A stretch of DNA of 64,000 bases from contig JAFSVF010000009.1 in the NCBI GenBank assembly GCA_017450205.1, positions 107,962-171,961 of the forward strand, given 5' to 3'. The position numbers and the translations under genes were made by a program. Origin of the DNA: Bacilli bacterium. GTDB taxonomy: Bacteria > Bacillota_I > Bacilli_A > RF39 > UBA660. The notes under the pieces are model-generated. The model did no database searches and had not been told where the DNA came from. It was given only the letters and a program-made list of their open reading frames with translations. Shown here one piece after another: positions 1 to 7,736 of this stretch (positions within the stretch are counted from its first letter, which is position 1; each line of letters opens with the position of its first letter).

Positions 1-2
1 TT

Positions 3-71
3 ACTGACACAACTTTAACTAGATATATGTTCTATTATCAAATAAGACAAATATTTGAATTTTGGGTATAA
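3..71 (+). CDS. C-terminal tail of an unidentified gene (partial)
   Basis: One frame is open from the window edge to a TAA at 69-71, giving a 22-residue tail ending in IFEFWV. It stops directly before a strong terminator, which is the main reason to treat it as a gene end. It is too short to identify, and chance openness of 66 bases in such A+T-rich DNA is quite possible. Confidence 0.35.
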   Translation, partial: TDTTLTRYMFYYQIRQIFEFWV

Positions 72-103
72 AATCTACAAGATAATTTCTTGTAGATTTT
101 TTT
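71..103 (+). terminator. Rho-independent terminator
   Basis: Perfect 11-bp stem (AAATCTACAAG / CTTGTAGATTT) with a 7-nt loop, followed by a T run. It closes the transcription unit that enters from the left. Confidence 0.85.
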
Positions 104-177
104 ATAAAAAACTTTCTTTTCGATTTGAAAAATAGTAAAATGTAAATGTATAGTATAGGAAAGTGGAGAGTGAGTTT

Positions 178-2223
178 GTGAGTTTTAGATTTAAAAATAT
201 TATATTATCTATAGGATTATTATTTGTTTTTCCTATGGTTGTAAATGCAGAGTTACCAGGTGCTAGAAGTGCTACTAATGAAGCTGGTGATGTATTTCTA
301 GGTGGTAATTATATTGAGGTAGGTATAAGTAAAAGTGGAAGTTTTGGAACGAGTTTAAAAGCTCCTGAAGAATTTCATTCGCATGCTTTATCTGCTTATT
401 CATATAAGCTTGGTTTAATTGCAGACGGTGATGGTTGGGATGTAGGTAATCCTCCTACAAGTGGAGATTTCTTCTTGCCAGGTAATCCTTATGAAGGTTA
501 TATTTTTTCATATGTGATGAATGGTAACAGTTATGTTTATAGAATAGCTGAAAGATCTGGTGATACTTGGGATGGTAAATATTTTACTGCTCCTTCAGTC
601 GTAGATCAATCTGATATTGCTCATAATAAATTAAAAGCTGTATTCTCGGTTGTAACAAAAGAAAAAGTAAAGCTAGAGTTAACAATTGAGTTTGGAGTAG
701 ATGATGTATATTACTCAACTTTAGTTAATGTTATAAATATGAGTGAAAATGAAATAACTGATGTCATTTTTACTAGAGACTTAGATCCTGATAATGATAA
801 AGACTTGAATGGTACTTATGATACATATAATAAAGTTCCATGTAATCCTGATACAAGTGTAGAAGGTAGTGCTACTAACTTTGCAATGGTTGTTGCTGTT
901 GGACCAGTTACTTATAACGGTTTCTTCTTTGTATCATTTGATAATAGGGCTATGGGGTTAATCGGTAATACGGCTCCATCAGGAATTCCAACTTATGCTG
1001 ATGAATCAGCATTGGAAATTACTTCAAGTAATGCGAATGGATATTCTCTTATGGATACAAGAATTCAATTACAAACTAAATTAAAAAATTTGAAATCAAA
1101 TGAAAGTGATGAAACTATTTTTTATTCATCTTTAGATCCAAATGTAATTCAATCAATAAGTAAGATTTTAAAAGCAGTTGCTGCTAAAGTAAAAGGGTTA
1201 AGTGATACTAGAATAGAAGTAGAAACTCAGGAAGGTTATGAATATTCAATTGATAATGGTGAGCATTGGCAAGATAGTGGAGTATTTGAAAATCTTGAAC
1301 CAGGTAAAGAATATGTAGTTTTATCTCGTATTAAAGCTACTGAAACTGAAGAAGCTTCTGAACCTGAAGAAACAAAGATTACAACAAAACATTCATCAAA
1401 AGAATCTCCAGATTTATCAGAAATTGTTGTTACTGAAAATGAAGTTGTTATTAAAAGTGATCCTTTGTATGAGTATTCAATAGATAATGGAGAACATTGG
1501 CAAGATTCATCTTTATTTACTGGATTAGAACCAGATACAGAATATACAATTATTGCTAGAATCAAAGAAACATCTACTGATATGCCAGGATATCCAACTG
1601 AACCAATTGTTATACATACTCCTGCTAAAATTCAAACAACATTAGATGATGTGGATAATGTTTCTATTGATGTTATTGTTAAAGATGATGCTCCTGGAGT
1701 TATTATTCATAAAGGTCTTTTATATGAATCTGTTATGGATAATGAGGATGTTAAGAATTATGTAGATGATAATCATGATGTTAAACTTATATTTGATGTT
1801 GAAGCAATTCAATTAGATGAAGAAGAATTAAATGTAGTTAAAGAAAAGTCACTTGGAGATACGATTGCATTTACTGTTAATGCAACTATTAAATTATATG
1901 CTGATTCTACTTATGTTAAAGATATAGTTTCGAGCGATAAAAAGATTACATTTACTTTAAAAGTACCTAATGAATTTGTTAAAAAAGGAAGAAAATTTAG
2001 TGTTATTAGAAAACATGTAGGTGAAAACGATTATACTGAATATGAAGTATTAACTGATGAAGATAATGATGATACTACAATAACTATTTCTAGTGATAAG
2101 TTTTCTGAATTTACAATAATTTATAATGATTCTTCGAATCCAAAAACAAGTGATAATTTATTAACATATGTATTTATATTATTTATAAGTGTAAGTGCTT
2201 TGTTTATAGTAAAAAGATACTAG
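178..2223 (+). CDS. Cell-wall-anchored surface protein with tandem repeats
   Basis: About 681 residues, secreted and probably sortase-anchored. I chose the GTG at 178 because GGAGAG lies 7 nt upstream; the GTG at 163 has no good ribosome site. A signal peptide (hydrophobic run ending VVNA) starts the protein. Two repeats in the middle both carry the segment YEYSIDNGEHWQDS, resembling Fn3-like or bacterial repeat domains. The C-terminus has the motif NPKTSDN, then a hydrophobic helix and a short basic tail (VKRY), the layout of a sorting signal of the NPxT type. The N-terminal 300 residues are not recognised. The gene stands alone between two terminators. An adhesin or envelope role is inference; no sortase gene is in this window. 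Confidence 0.8.
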   Translation: MSFRFKNIILSIGLLFVFPMVVNAELPGARSATNEAGDVFLGGNYIEVGISKSGSFGTSLKAPEEFHSHALSAYSYKLGLIADGDGWDVGNPPTSGDFFLPGNPYEGYIFSYVMNGNSYVYRIAERSGDTWDGKYFTAPSVVDQSDIAHNKLKAVFSVVTKEKVKLELTIEFGVDDVYYSTLVNVINMSENEITDVIFTRDLDPDNDKDLNGTYDTYNKVPCNPDTSVEGSATNFAMVVAVGPVTYNGFFFVSFDNRAMGLIGNTAPSGIPTYADESALEITSSNANGYSLMDTRIQLQTKLKNLKSNESDETIFYSSLDPNVIQSISKILKAVAAKVKGLSDTRIEVETQEGYEYSIDNGEHWQDSGVFENLEPGKEYVVLSRIKATETEEASEPEETKITTKHSSKESPDLSEIVVTENEVVIKSDPLYEYSIDNGEHWQDSSLFTGLEPDTEYTIIARIKETSTDMPGYPTEPIVIHTPAKIQTTLDDVDNVSIDVIVKDDAPGVIIHKGLLYESVMDNEDVKNYVDDNHDVKLIFDVEAIQLDEEELNVVKEKSLGDTIAFTVNATIKLYADSTYVKDIVSSDKKITFTLKVPNEFVKKGRKFSVIRKHVGENDYTEYEVLTDEDNDDTTITISSDKFSEFTIIYNDSSNPKTSDNLLTYVFILFISVSALFIVKRY

Positions 2224-2246
2224 AAGAAAACTTCTAGTACTTTTTT
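2218..2246 (+). terminator. Rho-independent terminator of the surface protein gene
   Basis: Stem TACTAGAAG / CTTCTAGTA with an AAAA loop, followed by CTTTTTT. The stop codon lies inside the stem. Confidence 0.88.
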
Positions 2247-2294
2247 ATAATAGATTAGGTAGTGATACAGAATTTATAGAAATGGAAATGAATT

Positions 2295-2313
2295 AAAAAA
2301 TACAGGTTTTAAC
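2295..2313. terminator. Left half of a terminator hairpin split by the IS
   Basis: The left flank reads AAAAAATACAG followed by GTTTTAAC, and the right flank (3663-3683) reads GTTTTAAC followed by CTGTATTTTTTTTT. Removing the IS and one copy of GTTTTAAC restores a hairpin (AATACAGG / CCTGTATT, 6-nt loop) with A and T tracts on both sides, that is, a bidirectional terminator. It would have served mainly the minus-strand gene ending at 3686. Confidence 0.75.
2306..2313. repeat. Target-site duplication, left copy (GTTTTAAC)
   Basis: Eight bases repeated exactly at 3663-3670 on the other side of the IS. The length is longer than the 3-5 bp usual for IS3-family elements. Because the ends of the element can be slid a few bases, shorter duplications are formally possible, but 8 bp restores a perfect hairpin at the target. 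Confidence 0.75.
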
Positions 2314-2327
2314 TGAAGTTGTAAGAT

Positions 2328-2364
2328 AAAAGTGTACACTAAAAAAAGTGTATGCTTTTATTTT
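2328..2364 (+). terminator. Terminator-like hairpin at the left end of the IS
   Basis: AAAAGTGTACACT and AGTGTATGCTTTT pair at 11 of 13 positions around an A6 loop, followed by a T-rich stretch, just upstream of the transposase ribosome site. Such hairpins in IS ends limit transposase expression from outside promoters; that role here is inference. Confidence 0.5.
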
Positions 2365-2393
2365 GTTATAATTAAATAAAGGAGATGATCAAA

Positions 2394-2741
2394 ATGGCAA
2401 AAAAAGGACAAAAATTTAATCGATGGACACCAGAAGAAAAATACAATATTATAAAACCTTTATTAAATATGGAAAAAGGAACTTATTCATATTCAAAAGA
2501 AATAGGTATAAATTCTGGATTACTCTATGCTTGGATTAAAAAATATAGAGAAAACGGAATGAAAGGCTTAGAAAATAAAAGAAAACCAGGCAATCCAATG
2601 TGCAAATATTTTTCAAAAAAAAATCTAACTAAAGAAGAACAATTAGAATATGAAAATATGAAACTAAGAATCGAGAACGAAATGTTAAAAAAAGGATTCC
2701 TAATGAAAGAAGATGGTACGTATGTAAAATTCATGAAATAA
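2394..2741 (+). CDS. IS3-family transposase OrfA
   Basis: A protein of 115 residues and the DNA-binding part of the transposase. The ATG at 2394 is preferred over 2385 because AAAGGAG sits 9 nt upstream of it. The N-terminal half carries a helix-turn-helix (TPEEKYNII, then SGLLYAWIKKYRENG), typical of IS150/IS3 OrfA. The second half is charged and coiled-coil-like (LTKEEQLEYENMKLRIENEM), as in the leucine-zipper region used for multimerisation. OrfA alone usually acts as a regulator; the active enzyme is the OrfAB fusion made by frameshifting at 2687-2693. Confidence 0.92.
   Translation: MAKKGQKFNRWTPEEKYNIIKPLLNMEKGTYSYSKEIGINSGLLYAWIKKYRENGMKGLENKRKPGNPMCKYFSKKNLTKEEQLEYENMKLRIENEMLKKGFLMKEDGTYVKFMK
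2687..2693 (+). other. A7 slippery site for -1 frameshift (OrfA to OrfAB)
   Basis: Zero-frame codons are TTA AAA AAA GGA, so the heptamer A AAA AAA fits the X XXY YYZ rule. A -1 slip here continues as RIPNERRWYVCKIHEI and runs without a stop into the orfB frame. Programmed frameshifting at A runs is the usual mechanism in IS3-family elements. Confidence 0.8.
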
Positions 2742-3628
2742 CACAAGCCAAATTTGAAATAATAGAATTATTAAGTAAAGAATATAATATCAAATCTTTA
2801 TGTAAAATATTAAAGGTTTCTAGATCTGGTTATTATAAATGGTTAAAGAATAAAGATATATTGAATAATTATGAATTAGTCCGAATAAATTTAGGAGAAA
2901 TGATTAAAGACATACATAAAAGAAAACCAAGTTATGGATATCATAGAATAAATGCAATAATCAGACGTGATATAGGTTGGGTTGTATCAGATAATTTGGT
3001 TCATAAAGTATGTAAAATATTAAAAATAAAATCTAAAGCAAAGCATTATAAATATAAACCAGCTGGTGAAGAGTCTATTAAATATTCAAATATTGTTAAT
3101 GGCAATTGGAATGTATCGAGACCATTTGAAATTATAGTTTCAGATACAACTACAATTGGCTTTAAAGGAAAACCATACGATTGGACATTTTACTTGGATG
3201 TGTTTAATAATGAAATTGTTGGTTATGATGTAAGAGAATCAATGCACGGTAATGGCGTTTTAAATCATCGTGAAGCATTAAACGATATGTTAAAAAACAA
3301 AATAAAAAGAGGATACGAAAACCTTGAGACTATTGTTCACACAGATCAAGGAGCTGTTTATTCCTCAGTGTCATTTAACAATATGTTTAATTCTTACAAT
3401 ATCAAACGCTCAATGTCTAGAGCTGGAACACCAACCGACAATCCTGTTATTGAATCTAAAAATGGTTGGATGAAAAAAGAAATGCATATTGATTTTGACA
3501 AAAATAATTATAACACAGTTCAAGAATTTATTGATGATATTGTTTGGGACAATAACAATTATCGACCAAGTTTTGCTTTACAATATAAAAACCCAGTTGA
3601 GTATAGAACTCAACTAGGTTTTAAATAG
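2693..3628 (+). CDS. IS3-family transposase OrfB (catalytic part of OrfAB)
   Basis: The DDE transposase/integrase domain, reached by the -1 frameshift from OrfA. The frame is open from the slip site, and a product starting at the ATG 2861 would lack the HTH_21-like start (SLCKILKVSRSGYYKWL). Catalytic residues are visible: D in IVSDTTTIGFKG, D in HTDQGAVYSS, and E in NPVIESKNGWMKKE. The C-terminal NYRPS and NPVEYR segments are also typical of the family. The reading frame is intact and of normal length, so the element is probably competent. The stop lies about 35 bp before the right inverted repeat. Confidence 0.92.
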   Translation, partial: RIPNERRWYVCKIHEITQAKFEIIELLSKEYNIKSLCKILKVSRSGYYKWLKNKDILNNYELVRINLGEMIKDIHKRKPSYGYHRINAIIRRDIGWVVSDNLVHKVCKILKIKSKAKHYKYKPAGEESIKYSNIVNGNWNVSRPFEIIVSDTTTIGFKGKPYDWTFYLDVFNNEIVGYDVRESMHGNGVLNHREALNDMLKNKIKRGYENLETIVHTDQGAVYSSVSFNNMFNSYNIKRSMSRAGTPTDNPVIESKNGWMKKEMHIDFDKNNYNTVQEFIDDIVWDNNNYRPSFALQYKNPVEYRTQLGFK

Positions 3629-3662
3629 TCTTTTTAGTGTCTACTTTTCATTGACAACTTCA

Positions 3663-3670
3663 GTTTTAAC
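3663..3670. repeat. Target-site duplication, right copy (GTTTTAAC)
   Basis: Exact copy of 2306-2313. It is followed by CTGTATTTTTTTTT, the right half of the disrupted terminator, which now lies directly after the stop of the minus-strand gene ending at 3686. Confidence 0.75.
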
Positions 3671-3685
3671 CTGTATTTTTTTTTA

Positions 3686-5020
3686 TTATTCAACTTTATG
3701 ATCGTTTACTACAAGTCCAGTAGCAACTGGTCTAGTTACATTTTTAAGGCTTCCATTGATAGGTCTTGAAATTGTAACTCCTTTTTCAACCATTACTGTT
3801 GATGTTCCACCATCTAGTGCTGCTGCATTAATAGCTCCATAATGTGTCATTATGTCTGTTAAATCTTTCATGCTAGCGCCACTAGTTCTTGTTTCATTTG
3901 AGTCTACTACTAGAAGTAGGGTAACACCATCAATTCTTTGACCAACTGCTGTTCTTGCAGCATAACCATAACCACCATTTCCTTTAGTAAATGAAGGAAC
4001 TCCATTAACTATTAAGAAAGGTACTGATGTAACACAATCTCTAACTCCTAATTCTAGAAGTTCTTGTGCTGATTTATTTTTATATAGTACTAATATATTA
4101 TCTTTATTAAATCCGATTGTACCCCAACCAGTGCCTTCGTAATCATGATCTGTTATTATTTTACGTTTTTGAATAGTAACTCCAGCTGGATTATTACCGT
4201 TACTTTTATTTGTTGGATCTATAAATCTACCACCATTAACTGCTACTAGAGCATTTGTTCTTTTAGCCATATCTACAATGTATTCACCACTATAAGGAAA
4301 TTTACCACTAGTTAAGAATTCACAGTAGGCAGGATCATATACAACTGCTAAGTAAGCATTTTGTCCATTTACTTTAAATCTTAGTATTCTATATATTTCA
4401 TCTTTAGTATGATTCTTAAACATTAGAACTTCATATTCATTATTTTCATCATATTCAAATGAATTATCTAAGTTATATTTAATTAAATTTGTATTCATTT
4501 CTTCATTAGGTTCGATTAGATAGTTTTGACTTAATAAGTTATTTATATAAGCATCACTATAAAATATTTTACATAAGTATTGATGATTCATTGTTTCCAT
4601 TGCTGTGGTTATTAACCATTCTCTAAACTTAGGTAATGGTCCATATAATAGATTAATAAATATTATACATCCTAAAACATATAGAATAGTTATTGTATTA
4701 AGTATCCATCTTTTAAGAGGAAGTTTTAGATTAGTGTCTAATTTTACATAACCTACAATGAAGTAGAGAAATGCTATAAAACTTATAATAAATAGAATAA
4801 AGAATATCCATTTGCATACTGAATTAAATAAGTAATTACTATGACAAGAAATTATAAATAAAACTAAGAATGTTGAGTTAATTATTAAGAAGAATCTAGA
4901 TAGTCTTAATTTACTTTGTTTTTTCTTTAATAGTAGTTTTTTTAATTTTTCTAGTTTTTTAGATTTATTATATTTAGTTTTACGTTTTTTAATTGTTTTC
5001 TTTTCTTTTATTTCTTCCAT
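3686..5020 (-). CDS. Membrane-anchored phosphodiester glycosidase (NAGPA family)
   Basis: About 444 residues and the only long minus-strand gene of the window. The ATG at 5020 follows AGTGATAATT, so the earlier GTG is taken as part of the ribosome site. The N-terminus is very basic (KKRKTKYNKSKK) and followed by three or four membrane helices. The C-terminal half is a NAGPA / exopolysaccharide-biosynthesis phosphodiester glycosidase domain: AVNGGRF, then NPAGVTIQ, RTAVGQ, LLLVVDS and AALDGGTSTVM. Relatives cleave sugar phosphodiesters in cell-surface polymers; the exact substrate here is unknown. The domain most likely faces outward. Its terminator has been split by the IS at 2314-3662, so its transcripts may now run into that element in antisense. 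Confidence 0.8.
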   Translation of the reverse strand: MEEIKEKKTIKKRKTKYNKSKKLEKLKKLLLKKKQSKLRLSRFFLIINSTFLVLFIISCHSNYLFNSVCKWIFFILFIISFIAFLYFIVGYVKLDTNLKLPLKRWILNTITILYVLGCIIFINLLYGPLPKFREWLITTAMETMNHQYLCKIFYSDAYINNLLSQNYLIEPNEEMNTNLIKYNLDNSFEYDENNEYEVLMFKNHTKDEIYRILRFKVNGQNAYLAVVYDPAYCEFLTSGKFPYSGEYIVDMAKRTNALVAVNGGRFIDPTNKSNGNNPAGVTIQKRKIITDHDYEGTGWGTIGFNKDNILVLYKNKSAQELLELGVRDCVTSVPFLIVNGVPSFTKGNGGYGYAARTAVGQRIDGVTLLLVVDSNETRTSGASMKDLTDIMTHYGAINAAALDGGTSTVMVEKGVTISRPINGSLKNVTRPVATGLVVNDHKVE

Positions 5021-5118
5021 AATTATCACTATTTAATTATAACATGATATATGTAAATAACCACTATGTTTACTTAAAGTTTATGTTATAATTTAATAGT
5101 ATTGTAGGTGAAGGTGTT

Positions 5119-6063
5119 ATGAAAATAAGAGATTATATTGATGCTGGAAAATCAAAAGATGAAATTTTTAATTTTATTATATATGTGTTCCCAATTTATA
5201 TACTTAAACTTCTTTTTGAAGATTTTATTTTCTTATCTAATTTTTTAGATTATGCAATAAAACATGTTTGGCCTGCGTTATTATTGTTAATTGGAGTTGT
5301 TATATTATATTTTATATTAACTAATTTATTGTTTTTATTATTTGGATTTATTTTATATTTATTTTCTAAAAGTGAGAATTTTGAAAAGATAGTTAAAAGG
5401 GCTTTAATTTTTCTTTTACTTTTGCCTTTTATAGGTTTTTTCTTTGTAAAATTATTTGAATTATTTGGTTTTATATCATTTAAAGCACAAGGTAATGTGT
5501 TAACTACTGCTTATGTATTTGTTGGTATTGGTGTTGTAGTTACTTTAATAGTTATTTTTAGAAGTTATATTGTTAAATTTTTTAAATATATAGGTTCTGC
5601 TATTTCTGATTTCTATAAATCAGAAAAATATTTAAAAGTTATTCCTATTGCTTGTGCATTATTAAGTGGAAGCTATTTTTATAGATTGATAACAATAGAA
5701 GCTGAGAGAATGAAGTTCGATTTAAACTATAATGATAATTTAACTACTTATGTGCTTTGTTTGGTTATAGTTCCTTTTTTAGTATATTTTTTATCAGGAA
5801 CTATTTTTTATAAAATATATGATAAATTTAAATCTGATAAATTAAAAATTATAATTAAAGTAATTAATATTATTATTTATATAATTGCATTTTTCTTTGT
5901 TGGTTCTTTTATTATCAAGGTTTTTAGTCCTAGTGCACTTGTATCAAATGGACTTTTATTATTTTTTGGTATTTTATTAGGACTTGAGATTACATTATTC
6001 TTTTTTATTTATAAAAGTGTTCTAGAAATAATTAGACTTGTTAGAGGTGATTCTTATGAGTAA
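5119..6063 (+). CDS. Polytopic membrane protein of unknown function
   Basis: 314 residues with about eight hydrophobic helices and no domain I recognise. The start is the ATG after AGGTGAAGGTGTT. Helices are separated by short lysine-rich loops (for example KFFKYIGSAISDFYKSEKYLK around residue 155-175), and there are no conserved charged residues inside helices that would suggest a transport path. It overlaps the next gene by 8 nt, so the two are cotranslated. Nothing in the sequence decides between transporter, scaffold or enzyme. Confidence 0.7.
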   Translation: MKIRDYIDAGKSKDEIFNFIIYVFPIYILKLLFEDFIFLSNFLDYAIKHVWPALLLLIGVVILYFILTNLLFLLFGFILYLFSKSENFEKIVKRALIFLLLLPFIGFFFVKLFELFGFISFKAQGNVLTTAYVFVGIGVVVTLIVIFRSYIVKFFKYIGSAISDFYKSEKYLKVIPIACALLSGSYFYRLITIEAERMKFDLNYNDNLTTYVLCLVIVPFLVYFLSGTIFYKIYDKFKSDKLKIIIKVINIIIYIIAFFFVGSFIIKVFSPSALVSNGLLLFFGILLGLEITLFFFIYKSVLEIIRLVRGDSYE

Positions 6064-7069
6064 GAATAGAATAGGTATTATATATTTTTATGTTCATTAT
6101 GTAGTTGAAGTATTATCATTCTTCTTTTTATATTCTAATTATAAAAGTAGTTATGTATGGTTAATACCACTAGTATATGATTCATTTGCTTTTGTACCTC
6201 AAAGTTTAATTGGATATGTATCAGATAAATATAAAAAGATTAATATGGGATTAATTGGAATTGCTTTATTCTTTATAGGTTACTTATTCTTTTTATATAC
6301 AAAAGTTAATATATTTGTTCCACTTTTAATTATTTGTTTAGGTAATGCATTCTTACATGTAGATGGAGCAGAGAACACTATTAGGTTTGGTAATGGTAAG
6401 CTTTCTAACGTTGCAATATTTGTTGCAGGTGGATCTTTTGGAGTTTTATCAGGAAGATTACTTGTAAATAATCTTAATACGCCTGAAGTTTTATTTTTAC
6501 CCTTAATTTCTTTAATACCACTAGTTATTATGTGTAATGATGAAACTAGAGACTTAAAAGGATATAAAAAGTATGATTATGTTAAAGAATCTGTTAATGG
6601 ATTGGTTGCAATATTAATTGCATTCTTAATTGTTATTATTAGAGGATATATGGGATATGGAATTCCTACATCTTGGAATAAAACAACATTTGAGATGATA
6701 CTTTTATTTTCATCAATGGGAATAGGTAAAGCATTAGGTGGAATATTAAGTGATAAGTATGGTATTAAAAGAATAGCGCTTATTAGTACTTTGGGTTCAA
6801 TTCCATTCCTTTGCTTCGGAGATAAAATAATGCTTATTTCATTACTTGGTATATGTAGTTTTTCAATGACTATGTCTATTACTTTAGGAATTATACTTTC
6901 TGTTTTAAAGAATAAACCTGGTTTATCTTTTGGTATAACAACAATTGGATTATTCTTAGGTACACTACCAATATTCTTTATTAAATTATCATTTATATAT
7001 AATGTAATTATGATTATAGTATTTTCTAGTATATGTGCATATTTACTTACTAGAATATTAAAGGAGTAA
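6056..7069 (+). CDS. MFS-like membrane transporter
   Basis: A protein of 337 residues. The ATG at 6056 after AGAGGTGATTCTT is preferred to the one at 6038, and it overlaps the upstream stop. There are around ten membrane helices with two internal copies of an MFS-type loop: IGYVSDKYKKINMG near residue 45 and LGGILSDKYGIKRIA near residue 225, each resembling the G-x-x-x-D-K/R-x-G-R-R motif between helices 2-3 and 8-9. It is somewhat shorter than the usual 400 residues of the superfamily. The substrate cannot be told from sequence. It forms an operon with 5119-6063 and probably with the small membrane proteins downstream. Confidence 0.7.
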   Translation: MSKNRIGIIYFYVHYVVEVLSFFFLYSNYKSSYVWLIPLVYDSFAFVPQSLIGYVSDKYKKINMGLIGIALFFIGYLFFLYTKVNIFVPLLIICLGNAFLHVDGAENTIRFGNGKLSNVAIFVAGGSFGVLSGRLLVNNLNTPEVLFLPLISLIPLVIMCNDETRDLKGYKKYDYVKESVNGLVAILIAFLIVIIRGYMGYGIPTSWNKTTFEMILLFSSMGIGKALGGILSDKYGIKRIALISTLGSIPFLCFGDKIMLISLLGICSFSMTMSITLGIILSVLKNKPGLSFGITTIGLFLGTLPIFFIKLSFIYNVIMIIVFSSICAYLLTRILKE

Positions 7070-7073
7070 TATT

Positions 7074-7208
7074 ATGAGTTTTATATTTAATTCTATTTTT
7101 ATTAAAAATTATGAAATATTATTTATAATTCTTTCAATAATTACTATAATTATAATTGGTATAACAATATATTTAGTTATTAAAGAGGTTAATAATGGGA
7201 ATAGATAA
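7074..7208 (+). CDS. Small membrane protein (44 aa)
   Basis: Translates as 44 residues starting MSFIFNSIFIKNYE, with one long Ile-rich membrane helix in the middle. It has a good ribosome site (AAGGAGTAATATT before ATG), starts 4 nt after the transporter stop, and overlaps the next gene by 14 nt, whose own ribosome site (AGAGG) lies inside it. That coupling supports a real gene. Function unknown. Confidence 0.6.
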   Translation: MSFIFNSIFIKNYEILFIILSIITIIIIGITIYLVIKEVNNGNR

Positions 7209-7551
7209 TATACCAATCACTATGGTAGTTTGTTTAAGTCTTACGATTATTTTAGAAACTTTATTGGCTTTTCTAATTGGAGTAAGAAAGAAAGATTTGA
7301 TATTTGTGGTTTTAGCACAAGTAGTTACAAATCCAATTGTAGTAACAGTACCGTATTTAATATTTATATTATTTGGTTATAAAAACTATTTAATATCTAT
7401 TTATGTTTTAGAAGTATTAGCATTTTTAGTTGAAGGACTAATTTATTCTAAAAGTTTAAGAAATAAGAAAATAAATCCATTTCTTTTATCTTTAATATTA
7501 AATGTATGTTCATATGGATTTGGATTATTAATGAATGGAGTTTGGCAATGA
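7195..7551 (+). CDS. Membrane protein of unknown function (118 aa)
   Basis: 118 residues with four membrane helices. The segment AFLIGVRKKDLIFVVLAQVVTNP, with a conserved-looking TNP followed by another helix, and the EVLAFLVEGLIY segment resemble a family of small uncharacterised membrane proteins common in anaerobic Firmicutes; I recall no name for it. The start is the ATG after AGAGGTTAATA inside the previous gene. The stop overlaps the next start (ATGA), so the genes are translationally coupled. Confidence 0.7.
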   Translation: MGIDNIPITMVVCLSLTIILETLLAFLIGVRKKDLIFVVLAQVVTNPIVVTVPYLIFILFGYKNYLISIYVLEVLAFLVEGLIYSKSLRNKKINPFLLSLILNVCSYGFGLLMNGVWQ

Positions 7552-7736
7552 AAAAATTAAAGTTTCTTTTATTAAGTTTATTATTAGTACCTATTACTAG
7601 TAAAGCTGATGTAATAAGTGATATTAGTGAAACTAGTAATAATAGTCAAATATTTATTTTTATTGGTATATTATTTACAGCAATACTAGTTACTGTTGTA
7701 ATTACTATATTAAGATCAAGAAAGGATAAGAAATAA
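7548..7736 (+). CDS. Small secreted or anchored membrane protein (62 aa)
   Basis: 62 residues. The ATG at 7548 overlaps the stop of the previous gene and follows GGAG in ATGGAGTTTGGCA. It has a signal peptide (MKKLKFLLLSLLLVPITSKA), a short external segment of about 17 residues, one membrane helix, and a basic tail (RSRKDKK). The layout is a short outward-facing loop between a cleaved signal and an anchor. Coupled to both neighbours; function unknown. Confidence 0.7.
   Translation: MKKLKFLLLSLLLVPITSKADVISDISETSNNSQIFIFIGILFTAILVTVVITILRSRKDKK

Larger units (their letters stand above)
2314..3662 (+). mobile_element. Complete IS3-family insertion sequence (IS150-like), 1349 bp
   Basis: The ends are imperfect inverted repeats of about 32 bp starting TGAAGTTGT, with roughly six mismatches. 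Inside are orfA and orfB overlapping in the -1 frame, an A7 slippery run, and a complete DDE transposase. The element is flanked by an 8-bp direct repeat. Both reading frames are intact, so it may still be active. It interrupts a terminator hairpin and no gene. Confidence 0.92.

Noticed and set aside
1236..1565. Minus-strand open frame of 109 codons inside the surface protein gene
   Set aside because: It lies opposite the tandem repeat region, its product merely mirrors the repeat (SCQCSPLSIEYS twice), and no ribosome site or promoter is visible.
7549..7551. Mycoplasma-type code (TGA as Trp)
   Set aside because: TGA ends several genes at positions consistent with coupling to the next start (for example ATGA at 7548-7551), and conserved Trp residues are all TGG.
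7548..7736. Start at 7506 for the 62-residue gene
   Set aside because: The longer form would overlap the previous gene by 46 nt and add a Trp/Ile-rich piece before a clear signal peptide; the ATG at 7548 in an ATGA overlap fits better.
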